This document shows positions 25,449 to 34,262 of a DNA stretch of 64,000 nt, in pieces (positions within the stretch are counted from its first letter, which is position 1; each line of letters begins with the position of its first letter). Source of the stretch: Acidimicrobiia bacterium. GTDB taxonomy: Bacteria > Actinomycetota > Acidimicrobiia > Acidimicrobiales > Aldehydirespiratoraceae. The notes below the pieces were generated by a model. The model had not been told where the DNA came from. It worked only from the letters and a program-made list of their open reading frames with translations, and did no database searches. The position numbers and the translations under genes were made by a program. The stretch covers positions 1 through 64,000 of the forward strand of contig JAJEJB010000056.1 in the NCBI GenBank assembly GCA_022828135.1. The letters run 5' to 3'.

Positions 25449-26488
25449 CCGTCACGTTCGACGGCCGGGTAGCCCGTTCAGGCTGGGCGCTGGAGGTGGA
25501 CGGACTCGAGATGGACGAGGGGGTCACCGCGGTGATCGGGGCCAACGGCACGGGCAAGACGACGCTGGGCCGGGCCGTGGCCGGGCTCGACCGCCTGGCC
25601 GATGGTCGCCTGGAAATCGCCGGCTCTGTGGCCGACGACCCGGCGGCCGGCGTGTTCGTTCCCGCTCATCAGCGCCGGGTGGCCATGGTGTTCCAGGACC
25701 TTCGGCTCTTCGGCCATCTCAGGGTGATCGACAACGTGGCCTTCGGGCTGCGCCGGGCGGGAGCGGACCGGGCCGGCGCCCGCCGCCAGGCTGGGACCCT
25801 GCTCGAACGGGTCGGCCTGGACTCCGCAGCGTGGCCGAGGCGACCAGCTGCGCTGTCGGGCGGGCAGCGCCAGCGAGTGGCCATCGCCCGTGCCCTGGCG
25901 CCCGAGCCCGAGGTGCTGATCGTGGACGAGCCGCTGGCCTCGGTGGACTCCTCGGGCCGCGCCCAGTTGCGCTCCCTGCTCGGCGACTCGCCGGCCCGTC
26001 ATGTGATCCTCATCACCCACGACCCGGTGGACGTGGCCACGCTGGCCCGGCGGGTGGTGGTGCTCGACGCCGGTGCCGTCGCCGGCCGGGGCTCGGCGGC
26101 GGAGGTGACGGCCTCACCGGGCTGCGAGTGGGCAGCCACCTTCCTGGGCGCCAACGTGGTCCCGGGCCGGGCGCACGGCACGTCGGTAACTACCGAAGGC
26201 GGCCTGGTGCTCGCCGTGGCCGAAGAAGCAGCCGGACCCGTCTACGTCACCTTCCCGGCACATGCGGTCACCCTGCACCGCGACCGGCCCGCAGGCAGCG
26301 CCCGCAACGCCTGGCAGGCCGTGCTGAGCAGGGTCGACATAGACGGGGAGCGGGCCCGGGTGCACCTGGGCGGGCCGGTCGCGGTGAAGGCCGACATCAC
26401 CAAGCATTCCGCCGATGAGCTCGACCTGCGGCCGGGCCTCACGATCTGGGCTTCGCTCAAGGCCACCGAGGTCACCATCGTCACGTGA
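25445..26488 (+). CDS. modC: Molybdate ABC transporter ATP-binding protein
   Basis: A 347-residue ATPase with Walker A GANGTGKTT near residue 34, VAMVFQDLRLFGHL at the Q-loop, signature LSGGQRQRVAIARAL and Walker B VLIVDEPLAS. A C-terminal TOBE-type regulatory domain (about 275-345) is the usual place for oxyanion binding in ModC. The coding frame begins at ATG 25445; upstream sequence in the same frame is a shadow of modB. A compound hairpin at 26499-26547 follows. Confidence 0.92.
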   Translation: MTVTFDGRVARSGWALEVDGLEMDEGVTAVIGANGTGKTTLGRAVAGLDRLADGRLEIAGSVADDPAAGVFVPAHQRRVAMVFQDLRLFGHLRVIDNVAFGLRRAGADRAGARRQAGTLLERVGLDSAAWPRRPAALSGGQRQRVAIARALAPEPEVLIVDEPLASVDSSGRAQLRSLLGDSPARHVILITHDPVDVATLARRVVVLDAGAVAGRGSAAEVTASPGCEWAATFLGANVVPGRAHGTSVTTEGGLVLAVAEEAAGPVYVTFPAHAVTLHRDRPAGSARNAWQAVLSRVDIDGERARVHLGGPVAVKADITKHSADELDLRPGLTIWASLKATEVTIVT

Positions 26489-26498
26489 CGCGCGGCGT

Positions 26499-26547
26499 GC
26501 GGTGGCGGTGATGCGCACCTCCTCCCCCCGGTAGTGCGCACCACCGC
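26499..26547. terminator. Bulged hairpin between convergent genes
   Basis: GCGGTGG (26499-26505) pairs with CCACCGC (26541-26547), and TGCGCAC (26512-26518) pairs with GTGCGCA (26534-26540), with a 6-base bulge on one side. It lies between the modC stop and the 3' end of the facing DUF1214 gene. It can act in both directions, although no T-run is present. The rest of the gap to 26658 shows nothing further. Confidence 0.45.
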
Positions 26548-26658
26548 CCCGCTAGGTGACCGAAAGCCCACGCGGCTTCGGTCAAGGAAGGACAACCCGA
26601 TCCATGTTCGCGCACTCTGGGCCCGGCGACAACCCGGACGCATCGCGGGCCGCTGCGA

Positions 26659-27876
26659 TCAGGACGCAGACAGCTCCTCGAGCGGCACCAGACGGCACGA
26701 GATCTCGGGCGGCGCGTCGGGCTGGACGAAGCGCAGGCCCATCACGCCGTGGTCCCGGTCGCCGGGATCTATCCAGTTGGGAACGCCCGGGTCGGCGGAG
26801 GCCACCACTATCCGCACCCTGCCGTCGGATGTGCGTGTCGCGTTCTCGCTGTCCACGTAGCCCCGGCCCCAGAAGTAGTCGGCCAGGTTCTCCATCCAGT
26901 GGTTGCACAGCTGGAAGTTCCACTGCTGGCAGCGAGGCTCGGCGAACTCCACCACCAGCGCGGTGCCGGGCTGCAGCCGCCAGTAGCCGAACTCGAAGTG
27001 GCGGTCGTCGGGCGACCCTCCGATGCGCTCGTACCACTCCTTCGTGTACTCCAGCTGGTTCTCGCGGGTCAGCAGGTCGCGGGTCCAGCCCCCGTAGTCG
27101 CTGAGCAGCCCGAGGATCAACTGGGCGGCCACGGCCAGGCGAGCAGCCATGTCGTCGGGCTCGGGCGTGGCCGGGCGCGGATGCTCGTCGAGGCAGCTGA
27201 TCTCCAGCCGGGGCGGCGACTCGGAGCCGCGGTCGCCGTAGACGACCCGGCCCATCAGCTCGCGGGTCTGGCGCGTCATCGGGAACCACACCTCGTCGGG
27301 GCCGGGGTCGTCGACCGACATCACGAAGTTCACGGAGCCGTCGGCCGCGGCCAGGTCGGCCAGCACGAAGCTGTGCGGGGTCAGCGCCATGTTCGGGTTG
27401 AAGCCGGGCAGGTGGTCCTCGGCTCCCAGACCGACACCGAACGCGCCGACATCGTCGGGGATGGGCGGGCTCCACGCCGACAGGTGGGTGTAGGCGCTGC
27501 CGAGATTGCCGGTGACCCGGTACCGGTACCGGGAGTCCACGGGCTGGACGATGTGGTCCTGGTTGGGGGACTGCACCCCCTGGCCGCCCCGGAGCGGCGG
27601 CGGGATGAGCCGGATCGGCCGGGGGCGGATGCCGGGCGCACGGCGCTCGATGGCCCGGGCCGAGGCCATCATGATCATGCGGGTGAGATAGCGGAAGCCC
27701 TCCACCCGGTCCTTCGGATCGCCGTCGGGAGTCTCGCGCACCACGATGCGGCCTGCGGCCTTGAGCGTGTCGCAGAAGTCCTCCCAGGCCTGGCCGTCCA
27801 TGAGCCGCTCCCACCGGAGGGCGGCCACGACCTCGGAGTCGGCGTCCGCGGTCGCCTCGGGCTGCGTGTCACTCAC
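26659..27876 (-). CDS. DUF1214-domain protein of unknown function
   Basis: A 405-residue protein. The C-terminal third carries the DUF1214 pattern: CQQWNFQLCNHWMENLADY, then an SDGRVRIVVASADPGVPNWID segment and a final G-LRF motif. No signal peptide or membrane helix is seen. DUF1214/1254 proteins are common in actinobacteria and some are linked to lipid or cell-envelope metabolism, but no reaction is established. Its start overlaps the end of the S9 peptidase gene by 8 bases, so the two are co-translated. Confidence 0.75.
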   Translation of the reverse strand: MSDTQPEATADADSEVVAALRWERLMDGQAWEDFCDTLKAAGRIVVRETPDGDPKDRVEGFRYLTRMIMMASARAIERRAPGIRPRPIRLIPPPLRGGQGVQSPNQDHIVQPVDSRYRYRVTGNLGSAYTHLSAWSPPIPDDVGAFGVGLGAEDHLPGFNPNMALTPHSFVLADLAAADGSVNFVMSVDDPGPDEVWFPMTRQTRELMGRVVYGDRGSESPPRLEISCLDEHPRPATPEPDDMAARLAVAAQLILGLLSDYGGWTRDLLTRENQLEYTKEWYERIGGSPDDRHFEFGYWRLQPGTALVVEFAEPRCQQWNFQLCNHWMENLADYFWGRGYVDSENATRTSDGRVRIVVASADPGVPNWIDPGDRDHGVMGLRFVQPDAPPEISCRLVPLEELSAS

Positions 27877-30100
27877 CGCTTGCTCCCTCGTCGCGTGGCT
27901 GCTGCTGTTCGGTGGGAGCCAATGGTGGCATCCCCAGCGCGTCCTGCAGGAAGCGGAGCTGGAGCAGCAGCAGGTTCTCGGCCACCTCCTCCTGGGGAGT
28001 CATGTGGGTGATCCCGCTGAGGGGGAGCACGGTGTGGGGGCGGCCAGCCTCGGTCAGCGCCTGCGATAGCCGCAGGGTGTGGGCGGCCACCACGTTGTCG
28101 TCGGCGAGGCCATGGATCAGCATCAGCGGCCGCTGCAAGCCGGACGCGAGCGGGGTCAGATCGGTTCGCTCGTAGCTGCCCGGCTCGGTCGCCGGGTGCC
28201 CCAGGTAGCGCTCGGTGTAGTGGGTGTCGTAGAGGCGCCAGTCGGTGACCGGCGCTCCGGCGACGGCCGCGGCGAACACGTCGGGCCGGCGCAGCACGGC
28301 CAGCGCGGCCAGGTAACCGCCGAAGGACCAGCCTCTGACGGCGACCCTGGCCAGGTCGAGCATCGGATAGCGGTCGGCGGCCTCGCCCAACGCCTCGATC
28401 TGGTCTTCGAGGACCGGTCCGGCGAGATCGCCCCGTACGGCCCGCTCGAAGGCCGGACCCCGACCGGGTGTGCCCCGCCCGTCCACGACCAGCACGGCGA
28501 AGCCCTGGTCGGCGAACCACTGCGAGGTGTGGAACAGCGCCTCGGCCCGTTGCACCCGCTGGACGTGAGGACCGCCGTAGGGGTCGACCAGCACCGGCAG
28601 CGGGCTGCCACCTCTTCCGGCGCCGTCGGAGGGCAGCACGATGGCCGAGACGAGCCGGCGGGGTCCGAGCTCGACGATCTCGACGTTCAGCTCCAGGCCC
28701 GGATCGGCCGCGTGGGAGGCGATGAGAAGGTCCGGCTCGGCGCGCCGCCGCGACCGCACTGTGCAGCGCCGGCCAACGTGCTCGAGCGAGCGTCCGGCGA
28801 CAACGACCGTGTCCCCGCCGGCGGCGACCCCGTTGACGCCCGGTCCGGCAGTGAGCCATTCGAGGGCTCCGTCCCAGCCGACTCGGGCCACATGGACCTC
28901 GGCCGGGTCGGTCGACGCGGTGACAGTCACACCCTCGCCGTCGGCGTGGTGGACGGAGCGGACCTGGACACGGTCACCGGTGAGCGGCTCGCCGTCTGCA
29001 CACAGGCGGCGGGCCGGGCCGCGGTCCTCGACGGTGACCAGCCGGCCGGCCGCCACGCGGGGAACTCCCGGCACCAGCTCCACCCAGGCGTCGTCGGTGA
29101 CCGTTCGCAGCAGGCGGCAGGTTCCCGAGTCCGGGTCGGCTTGCAGCACGCCGAGGGTGCACTGGTCGCGGGTCTGCACGGTGAGAAGCAAGCCGTCAGC
29201 ACTCCAGCGAACCGCGGCCAGGTACTCCCAACCGTCATCGTCCCAAGCGACCGTGACCGGTTCAGCGTCGTCGTCGAGGTCGAACACGGCCAGGGCGACC
29301 TCGGCGTTGGCTTCGCCCGCGGCCGGGTAGCGGATCTCTACCGGCTCAGCATGGGGCGACGCCGGATCCGCGATCCACCAGCGCGGCACCGGCGCGGTGT
29401 CCACCCGGGCCGCGAGCAGGCGCCGGCCGTCGGGGGACCACCAGTGCCCCCGGGTGCGGCCCATCTCCTCAGCGGCCACGAACTCGGCTGAACCCCAGGT
29501 CACCGCGTCGCCGGCCTCCTCGACGACAGCCCGGTCGCCAGCGGCGTCGCCGGTCACCCGCAGGCTCGATCCGGCCACGTAGGCCACCCGGGCGCCGTCG
29601 GGTGACAGGCGGGGATCGAACGCGCCCGGCGACGCGGCCAGCAGCTCGGGCGGGCCGCCCTCGACGAGGCTCACCCGCCACAGCCGCCCGCCCAGCGCGA
29701 ACACCGCGGCCGTTAGTCCCTCGTCGGCGTCATAGGAGACGATTCCCCCGGCCGTCTCCCGCACTCTCTCGCGCCGGGCCCGCTCGGCCGCCGGCACGTC
29801 GCCGTCGACGTCGCTCTGACCGTCGACATCGCTCCGGCCACCGTCCCCGCCTGTGCCCTCGTCGTCACGATCCGCGCCGCCATCGCCGAGATCGGTGAGC
29901 CGGCGCGGATCGACGACTAGGCGCTCCGCTCCGGCAACGACATCGAGCACCCACAGCGAGTTGATGGGGTCGACCGGTCCCGATGAGCGCAGGAACACCA
30001 CCCGGGCGCCGTCGTCGGACACTCTGATGTCGCGGGGCTCGCCCAGCGTGAAGCGCCGGGTGAACGCCTGGCGCCTGGGGAACGATTCAGTCCCGTCCAC
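27869..30100 (-). CDS. S9-family serine peptidase (dipeptidyl-peptidase IV-like)
   Basis: A 743-residue prolyl-oligopeptidase-family enzyme with an N-terminal beta-propeller (DPPIV_N, about 20-480) and a C-terminal alpha/beta hydrolase domain. The nucleophile is Ser in VRGWSFGGYLAAL, the Asp lies in LIHGLADDNVV and the His in ITHMT. An early EFVAAEEMGRTRG-like segment corresponds to the double-Glu motif that holds the substrate N-terminus in DPP-IV, so it is probably an N-terminal dipeptide-releasing enzyme. It begins at GTG 30100. There is no signal peptide, so it is likely cytoplasmic and processes imported peptides. An Asp-rich insert lies near residues 70-95. Confidence 0.88.
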   Translation of the reverse strand: MDGTESFPRRQAFTRRFTLGEPRDIRVSDDGARVVFLRSSGPVDPINSLWVLDVVAGAERLVVDPRRLTDLGDGGADRDDEGTGGDGGRSDVDGQSDVDGDVPAAERARRERVRETAGGIVSYDADEGLTAAVFALGGRLWRVSLVEGGPPELLAASPGAFDPRLSPDGARVAYVAGSSLRVTGDAAGDRAVVEEAGDAVTWGSAEFVAAEEMGRTRGHWWSPDGRRLLAARVDTAPVPRWWIADPASPHAEPVEIRYPAAGEANAEVALAVFDLDDDAEPVTVAWDDDGWEYLAAVRWSADGLLLTVQTRDQCTLGVLQADPDSGTCRLLRTVTDDAWVELVPGVPRVAAGRLVTVEDRGPARRLCADGEPLTGDRVQVRSVHHADGEGVTVTASTDPAEVHVARVGWDGALEWLTAGPGVNGVAAGGDTVVVAGRSLEHVGRRCTVRSRRRAEPDLLIASHAADPGLELNVEIVELGPRRLVSAIVLPSDGAGRGGSPLPVLVDPYGGPHVQRVQRAEALFHTSQWFADQGFAVLVVDGRGTPGRGPAFERAVRGDLAGPVLEDQIEALGEAADRYPMLDLARVAVRGWSFGGYLAALAVLRRPDVFAAAVAGAPVTDWRLYDTHYTERYLGHPATEPGSYERTDLTPLASGLQRPLMLIHGLADDNVVAAHTLRLSQALTEAGRPHTVLPLSGITHMTPQEEVAENLLLLQLRFLQDALGMPPLAPTEQQQPRDEGASGE

Positions 30101-30132
30101 GCGTGCCCGGGTGTGCCAGCGGGATCGGCCGC

Positions 30133-30603
30133 TCAGTCGCCGATCTGGGACTGGAGGTACCTCTGGATGCCGATGTCGGCGATCATGGTCTGCTGGGTCT
30201 CGATCCAGTCGAGGTGCTCCTCCTCGCCCACGAGCAGGTGCTCCAGCAGCTCGCGGGTGCCGACGTCGCCGTGCTCCTCAGCCAGGGCCACGCCCCGGCG
30301 GTAGCGGTCTATGGCGGCCACCTCGAGTTGGCGGTCGTTCTCCATCTGCTCCTCGACCGTCTTGCCGGCCCGCACGCTGCTGAGGCTCTCCAGCCGGGGC
30401 ATCCCGTCCAGGTACAGGATGCGGTCCATCAGCTTCTCGGCGTCTCGCATCTCCTCCATCGACTCCTCGCGCATCTTGGCGGCCAAACGGGTCCAGCCCC
30501 AGTCCTCGCACACCTTGGAGTTGACGAAGTACTGGTTGATGGCCGTGACTTCGGCGCCCAGCGCCTCGTTCAGGAACTCGATGATCTCCGGTGAGCCTTG
30601 CAT
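30133..30603 (-). CDS. bfr: Bacterioferritin with a substituted ferroxidase residue
   Basis: A 156-residue four-helix ferritin that stores iron. Ferroxidase ligands E18, E51, E94, E127 and H130 and the haem ligand M52 are in place. The usual H54 is Asp (MEEMRDAE instead of MEEMRHAD), which should alter the di-iron site. Length and the N-terminal MQGSPEIIEFLNEAL are standard. TAGGGT at 30610-30615 lies 6 bases before the ATG, so the mRNA is probably leaderless. It stands next to a ferric-iron permease and binding protein, linking storage with uptake. Confidence 0.93.
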   Translation of the reverse strand: MQGSPEIIEFLNEALGAEVTAINQYFVNSKVCEDWGWTRLAAKMREESMEEMRDAEKLMDRILYLDGMPRLESLSSVRAGKTVEEQMENDRQLEVAAIDRYRRGVALAEEHGDVGTRELLEHLLVGEEEHLDWIETQQTMIADIGIQRYLQSQIGD

Positions 30604-30663
30604 GACCCCACCCTAACCCGCACCGGACGGCCCCGGTCCTGCCCGGGACGCTGGGCGGCGGGA

Positions 30664-32298
30664 TCACAACAGGTGATCGCGGCGGATCACCAGGAACCAC
30701 GTCAGCACGAACGACAGGCCCACCAGCACCACCGCCATGATCCCGGCCTCGGCGATGAAGGCTTCCTCGAAAGAGCCGAAGATCTGCGTCGTCAGCGTGA
30801 AGAAGCCCAGCGGCGAGACGAACAGGCTGATCGGCAGTTCCTTCATCACCGACAAGAGCACCAATCCAGTCCCGGCCAGCAGGCCGGGGCCCATCATGGG
30901 AAGGTCAACTGCGAAGAACCGGCGCAGCCGGCCTGCGCCCAGGATGCGCGCCGAGTCGTGCAGCCTCTCCGGGACGCTGCGAACCGCGACCAGCGTCACC
31001 CCCATCGCCAGCGATCCGAACCGGACCATGTAGGCGAAGATCAGCAGGGCCATGGTGTCGTTGAGCAGCTCGAACGCCAGATCCGACCGCAATGTCCAGA
31101 AGCGCATCGACAGCGCGATGAGGATGCCGGGGAGGGCGAAGGTGCTCACGACCACGGCGTGCGCGAACGACCCCAGGCGCGACCGGTACCGGCCGACCAG
31201 CAGCGCTATGGGCAGCACCGCGGCAGTCGACAAGACCGCCGCCACCAGACTCGCTCCCAGCGTGTTGGTGGTCGCCTCCAGCACCTTGGCCCCGTCGATC
31301 GTCAGGGATCTCCCGCCTGTCGCCGAGCGCACCAGGCCGCGGGCGGCCCAGTCCACCAGCGCCACCAGCGGCGCTCCCACGCCCGCGCCGGCCGACAGGG
31401 CCACGAAGCCCAGGGCGGGGACCCGCCAGCGGCCGAGGTCGTAGACCATGGGTCGGCTCGACTGCACTGTTGCGGCGTCGGGCAGGCCGCGCGAGAAGCG
31501 CCGCTCGGCCAGCACCACCAGCGCGGCCAGCACGAGCAGCAGCAGGCTGAGGGCCAGGGCCACCGGCGGGTTGGCGAGCTGGTTGGTGGCGATGGCCCTT
31601 GTGAGGGTGTCGTAGCGCATGAGTTGCACCGCGCCGAAGTCGCTGAGCGTGTAGAGGAACACCAGCAGCGTCCCCGCGCCCATGGCGGTGGCGATCTGGG
31701 GGAGGCAGATCCGCCCGAAGACCTTGAGCGCGGTCTCGCCCAGCACGCGGGCACTCTCCTCCAGAGAGCCCGGCAACTGCCGCAGCCGGGCCGCCACCGG
31801 CAGGTACACGTACGGGTAGGTCATCAGGGTCAGGACGAGCCACGCGCCGTAGAACCCCCGAAGCTCGGGGGTTCGGTCCAGGCCGATCCCGGAGAGAAGA
31901 TCGTTGGCCAGGCCGCCGGGGTTGAGGGTGTGGATGAACGCGGCCGCTCCAACGAAGGTGGGAAAGACCAGAGGCAGCGGCAGCAGCACCCGCCACAGCC
32001 GGCGCCAGGCAAGGTCGGTGCGGGTGGTGAGCCACGCCAGCGCGGTGCCCAGCACCAGTGAGGCGCCCGACACCGACACCGCCAGTCGCACCGAGCGCCA
32101 CAGCGGTCCGAGGGTGCGGTCGCTGATGAGCAGCCCGGCCGGGTCGGCGCCCTCCGCGAAGTTCCGGTACACCAGGTACACGCCGGGGAATGCGAACCCC
32201 AGCGCCAAGGCCAAGCCCGCGACCCGCAGCAGCGGCGGGGCGCCGGAAGGGCGGAAGACCCCTTGAGGGCCTGCCTCGGCCGGATGGGCGACTGTCAC
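30664..32298 (-). CDS. Ferric-iron ABC transporter permease (FbpB/SfuB-type, two modules)
   Basis: A 544-residue polytopic protein with about 12 membrane segments made of two fused permease modules. Each has an ABC-contact loop: ESARVLGETALKVFGRICLP in the first half and DSARILGAGRLRRFFAVDLP in the second. This is the architecture of Fe(III) and thiamine permeases. The GTG at 32298 overlaps the binding-protein stop. No cognate ATPase gene is adjacent; the next gene downstream is bacterioferritin in the same direction, 60 bases away. Confidence 0.88.
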   Translation of the reverse strand: MTVAHPAEAGPQGVFRPSGAPPLLRVAGLALALGFAFPGVYLVYRNFAEGADPAGLLISDRTLGPLWRSVRLAVSVSGASLVLGTALAWLTTRTDLAWRRLWRVLLPLPLVFPTFVGAAAFIHTLNPGGLANDLLSGIGLDRTPELRGFYGAWLVLTLMTYPYVYLPVAARLRQLPGSLEESARVLGETALKVFGRICLPQIATAMGAGTLLVFLYTLSDFGAVQLMRYDTLTRAIATNQLANPPVALALSLLLLVLAALVVLAERRFSRGLPDAATVQSSRPMVYDLGRWRVPALGFVALSAGAGVGAPLVALVDWAARGLVRSATGGRSLTIDGAKVLEATTNTLGASLVAAVLSTAAVLPIALLVGRYRSRLGSFAHAVVVSTFALPGILIALSMRFWTLRSDLAFELLNDTMALLIFAYMVRFGSLAMGVTLVAVRSVPERLHDSARILGAGRLRRFFAVDLPMMGPGLLAGTGLVLLSVMKELPISLFVSPLGFFTLTTQIFGSFEEAFIAEAGIMAVVLVGLSFVLTWFLVIRRDHLL

Positions 32299-33362
32299 TC
32301 GTTAAGGATGCCGCTTGCCTCGACGATGGCGATGCTCTCTTCGAAACCGCCACCGAGGGCGTCGAAGTCGACGGTGCCGATCTCCAGAGCCTTCAGCGGA
32401 GGCAGCACCTCAGCGGGGGCAACTCCGGCGGCCAGCGGATACTCCAGGGTCTCGGTGGTGAGGTAGCGCTGCACGGGCTCTGACAGCAGGTAGGCGATCA
32501 GCTCGTTGGCCGCCTGGGGGTTCTCGCTGCCCGCGGTGACGGTGGCCGCGGTGATGATGAGCAGCGACCCGATGTCGTCGTCGTCGAAGCCGTGGTTGGC
32601 GGCCCGATGGCCGTCGCCCGCGGCCGCGGCCTCCTGGTACTGGTAGTAGTGGTTGACCAGGCCCATGTCGATCTCGCCCCGCCCGGCGGCCTCCACGATG
32701 GAGCGGTTGTTCGGGTAGTAGCGGGCGCCGTTGGCCACCATGTCGTCGAGCCACCGGGTGGCGACATCCGTGCCGTGCAGGTCGCGGAACACGGTGAACC
32801 AGTCGAGGAAGGAGCCGTTGGTGGCGGGAATAGCCACCCGATCCCGGTAGCGCTCGCCGGTGAGGTCGAACACCGACCGGGGCAGGTCGCCGGGGAGCAC
32901 CTCGTCGAGGTTGTGGACCAGCACCCGCTTGCGGCCCGAGAACCCCACCCAGGTGCCCGACGTGGAACGGTTCTCCGCGGCGGACAGTGCGAGCACATCG
33001 GCCTCAATGGTGCCGAGCAGGCCCCGGCTCTCCAGGAATCCGACGGGCCCGGGCGAACGCGACAGGAAGACGTCGGCCGCGGTGCGGTCGCCCTCCTCGG
33101 CCAGCAGAAGGGCCAGGTCGGTGGAGCTCCCCCACCGAACCGCCACATCAGTGCCGGTCTGGCAGGCAAACGCCTCCAGGATCGGACCGATCAGGTTCTC
33201 GGATCGACCGGAGTAGACGGTGACGGTGCTGCCGCTGCTGGCGGCGCAATCACCGGCGTAGACCTGCGCAGCTGTCCCCTCGAGGGAGCGGGTCTCGTCG
33301 CCGGAGCAAGCAACGGCAACGAGGGTGAGCGCGAGGGCGGAGACGACTGTTCGGAAGTGCAT
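32295..33362 (-). CDS. Ferric-iron-binding ABC lipoprotein (FbpA/AfuA-like)
   Basis: A 355-residue periplasmic iron-binding protein. The signal peptide ends at the lipobox VAVAC. The mature part has VTVYSGRSENLIGPILEAF, typical of FbpA N-termini, and the iron-binding tyrosine pair in MGLVNHYYQYQ. The start is ATG at 33362: it gives a clean signal peptide and sits 7 bases after a -10 box, so the transcript is probably leaderless. The promoter is buried in a 30-bp dyad (33382-33411). It should deliver Fe(III) to the permease encoded next. Confidence 0.9.
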   Translation of the reverse strand: MHFRTVVSALALTLVAVACSGDETRSLEGTAAQVYAGDCAASSGSTVTVYSGRSENLIGPILEAFACQTGTDVAVRWGSSTDLALLLAEEGDRTAADVFLSRSPGPVGFLESRGLLGTIEADVLALSAAENRSTSGTWVGFSGRKRVLVHNLDEVLPGDLPRSVFDLTGERYRDRVAIPATNGSFLDWFTVFRDLHGTDVATRWLDDMVANGARYYPNNRSIVEAAGRGEIDMGLVNHYYQYQEAAAAGDGHRAANHGFDDDDIGSLLIITAATVTAGSENPQAANELIAYLLSEPVQRYLTTETLEYPLAAGVAPAEVLPPLKALEIGTVDFDALGGGFEESIAIVEASGILNE

Positions 33363-33369
33363 AGCCGGT

Positions 33370-33411
33370 AATATATAGGACGTTTGGCAAGGATTGTCAA
33401 CCTTGCCTAAC
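33370..33411 (-). promoter_or_regulatory. Iron-transport promoter with central operator dyad
   Basis: On the minus strand the -35 box TTGACA (33395-33400) lies at the centre of an inverted repeat whose arms are 33382-33392 and 33401-33411, 11 bases each with one mismatch (GTTTGGCAAGG / CCTTGCCTAAC). The -10 region TATATATT covers 33370-33377. Arms containing TTAGGCAAGG recall DtxR/IdeR-type boxes without matching the consensus. A repressor bound here would block RNA polymerase directly. Confidence 0.6.
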
Positions 33412-33429
33412 AATGCTTGGTGGGGCGGC

Positions 33430-34224
33430 TCACCAGCCTTCGAAGGCGGGGTCGCGCTTCTCCATGAAGGCTCGCAGGGCCTCCTTGGTGTCGTGGGTGG
33501 CGAAGTTGACGCCCTGGCCCAAGGCCTCGGCCTCCAGCGCCTGGAACAGCGAGATGTTGGAGGCATTGTTGAGGAAGCGCTTGGAGTTGGCCAGCGCGAT
33601 GGGCGGGCCGGCCGCAATGGTGGCCGCCATCTCGTCCACCGCGGCGTCGAGGTCTTCGGCGGCGACGACCTCGTTGACGATCCCGAGTTCCGCGGCCCGG
33701 GACGCCCCGATGATGTCTCCGGTGAAGGCCAGGCGCTTGGCCTCGTGCAGCCCGATCCGCTTGGGCAGCAGCCACGAGGTTCCGAAGTCGAGGCTCAGGC
33801 CCCGCTTGGCGAAGATCAGCGAGAATCTTGCCCGCTCCGAGCACCAGACCATGTCGGCGGCCAGGGCCATGCCGAAGCCGGCGCCCACGGCCACCCCGTC
33901 GACCTTGGCGATCACCGGGCGGGGGCAGTCGTGTATGGCCATCACCGTGTCGGCGATGTCGCGCATGTGGTCGATGCGGTGCCGGGACGGCTGGTCGGCG
34001 CTCGCCTCCCCGTCATCGGTGGGCCCGACGTCGGCGCCGGCGCAGAAGTCACCGCCCGCTCCGGTGAGGACCACCGCTCGGGCCGAGGACTCGGCGATGT
34101 CGCGGAAGCCGTGCCGCAGCCCGGCCCACATGGCAGGAGTGCAGGCGTTCTTGCGTCGGGGCCGGTCGATGGTGACGGTGGTTATGGCGCCGGCGGACTC
34201 GATGTGGATGTTCGGATGCGGCAA
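33430..34224 (-). CDS. Enoyl-CoA hydratase/isomerase-family protein
   Basis: A 264-residue crotonase-fold enzyme. TVTIDRPRRKNACTPAMW opens the fold, the oxyanion hole region is GAGGDFCAGADV, and KVDGVAVGAGFGMALAADMV holds the second oxyanion glycine; LIFAKRGLSLDFGTSWLL follows. It probably hydrates or isomerises an acyl-CoA. The start is TTG at 34224, which has GGGAG just upstream and gives family-typical length; the open frame further upstream has no homology. It lies 38 bases after the FtsK/EssC-type gene in the same orientation. Confidence 0.85.
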   Translation of the reverse strand: MPHPNIHIESAGAITTVTIDRPRRKNACTPAMWAGLRHGFRDIAESSARAVVLTGAGGDFCAGADVGPTDDGEASADQPSRHRIDHMRDIADTVMAIHDCPRPVIAKVDGVAVGAGFGMALAADMVWCSERARFSLIFAKRGLSLDFGTSWLLPKRIGLHEAKRLAFTGDIIGASRAAELGIVNEVVAAEDLDAAVDEMAATIAAGPPIALANSKRFLNNASNISLFQALEAEALGQGVNFATHDTKEALRAFMEKRDPAFEGW

Positions 34225-34262
34225 CAGGGCTCCCGGGATGCTCGGCTGGCGGTGTCGCGACG

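Noticed and set aside
30598..32061. Plus-strand open frame of 487 codons rich in Gln, His and Arg
   Set aside because: It is the antisense of the iron permease and has no domain-like sequence.
33382..33411. Classical IdeR/DtxR box
   Set aside because: Only about half of the 19-base consensus positions match, so it is reported as a metal-operator-like dyad rather than a named site.
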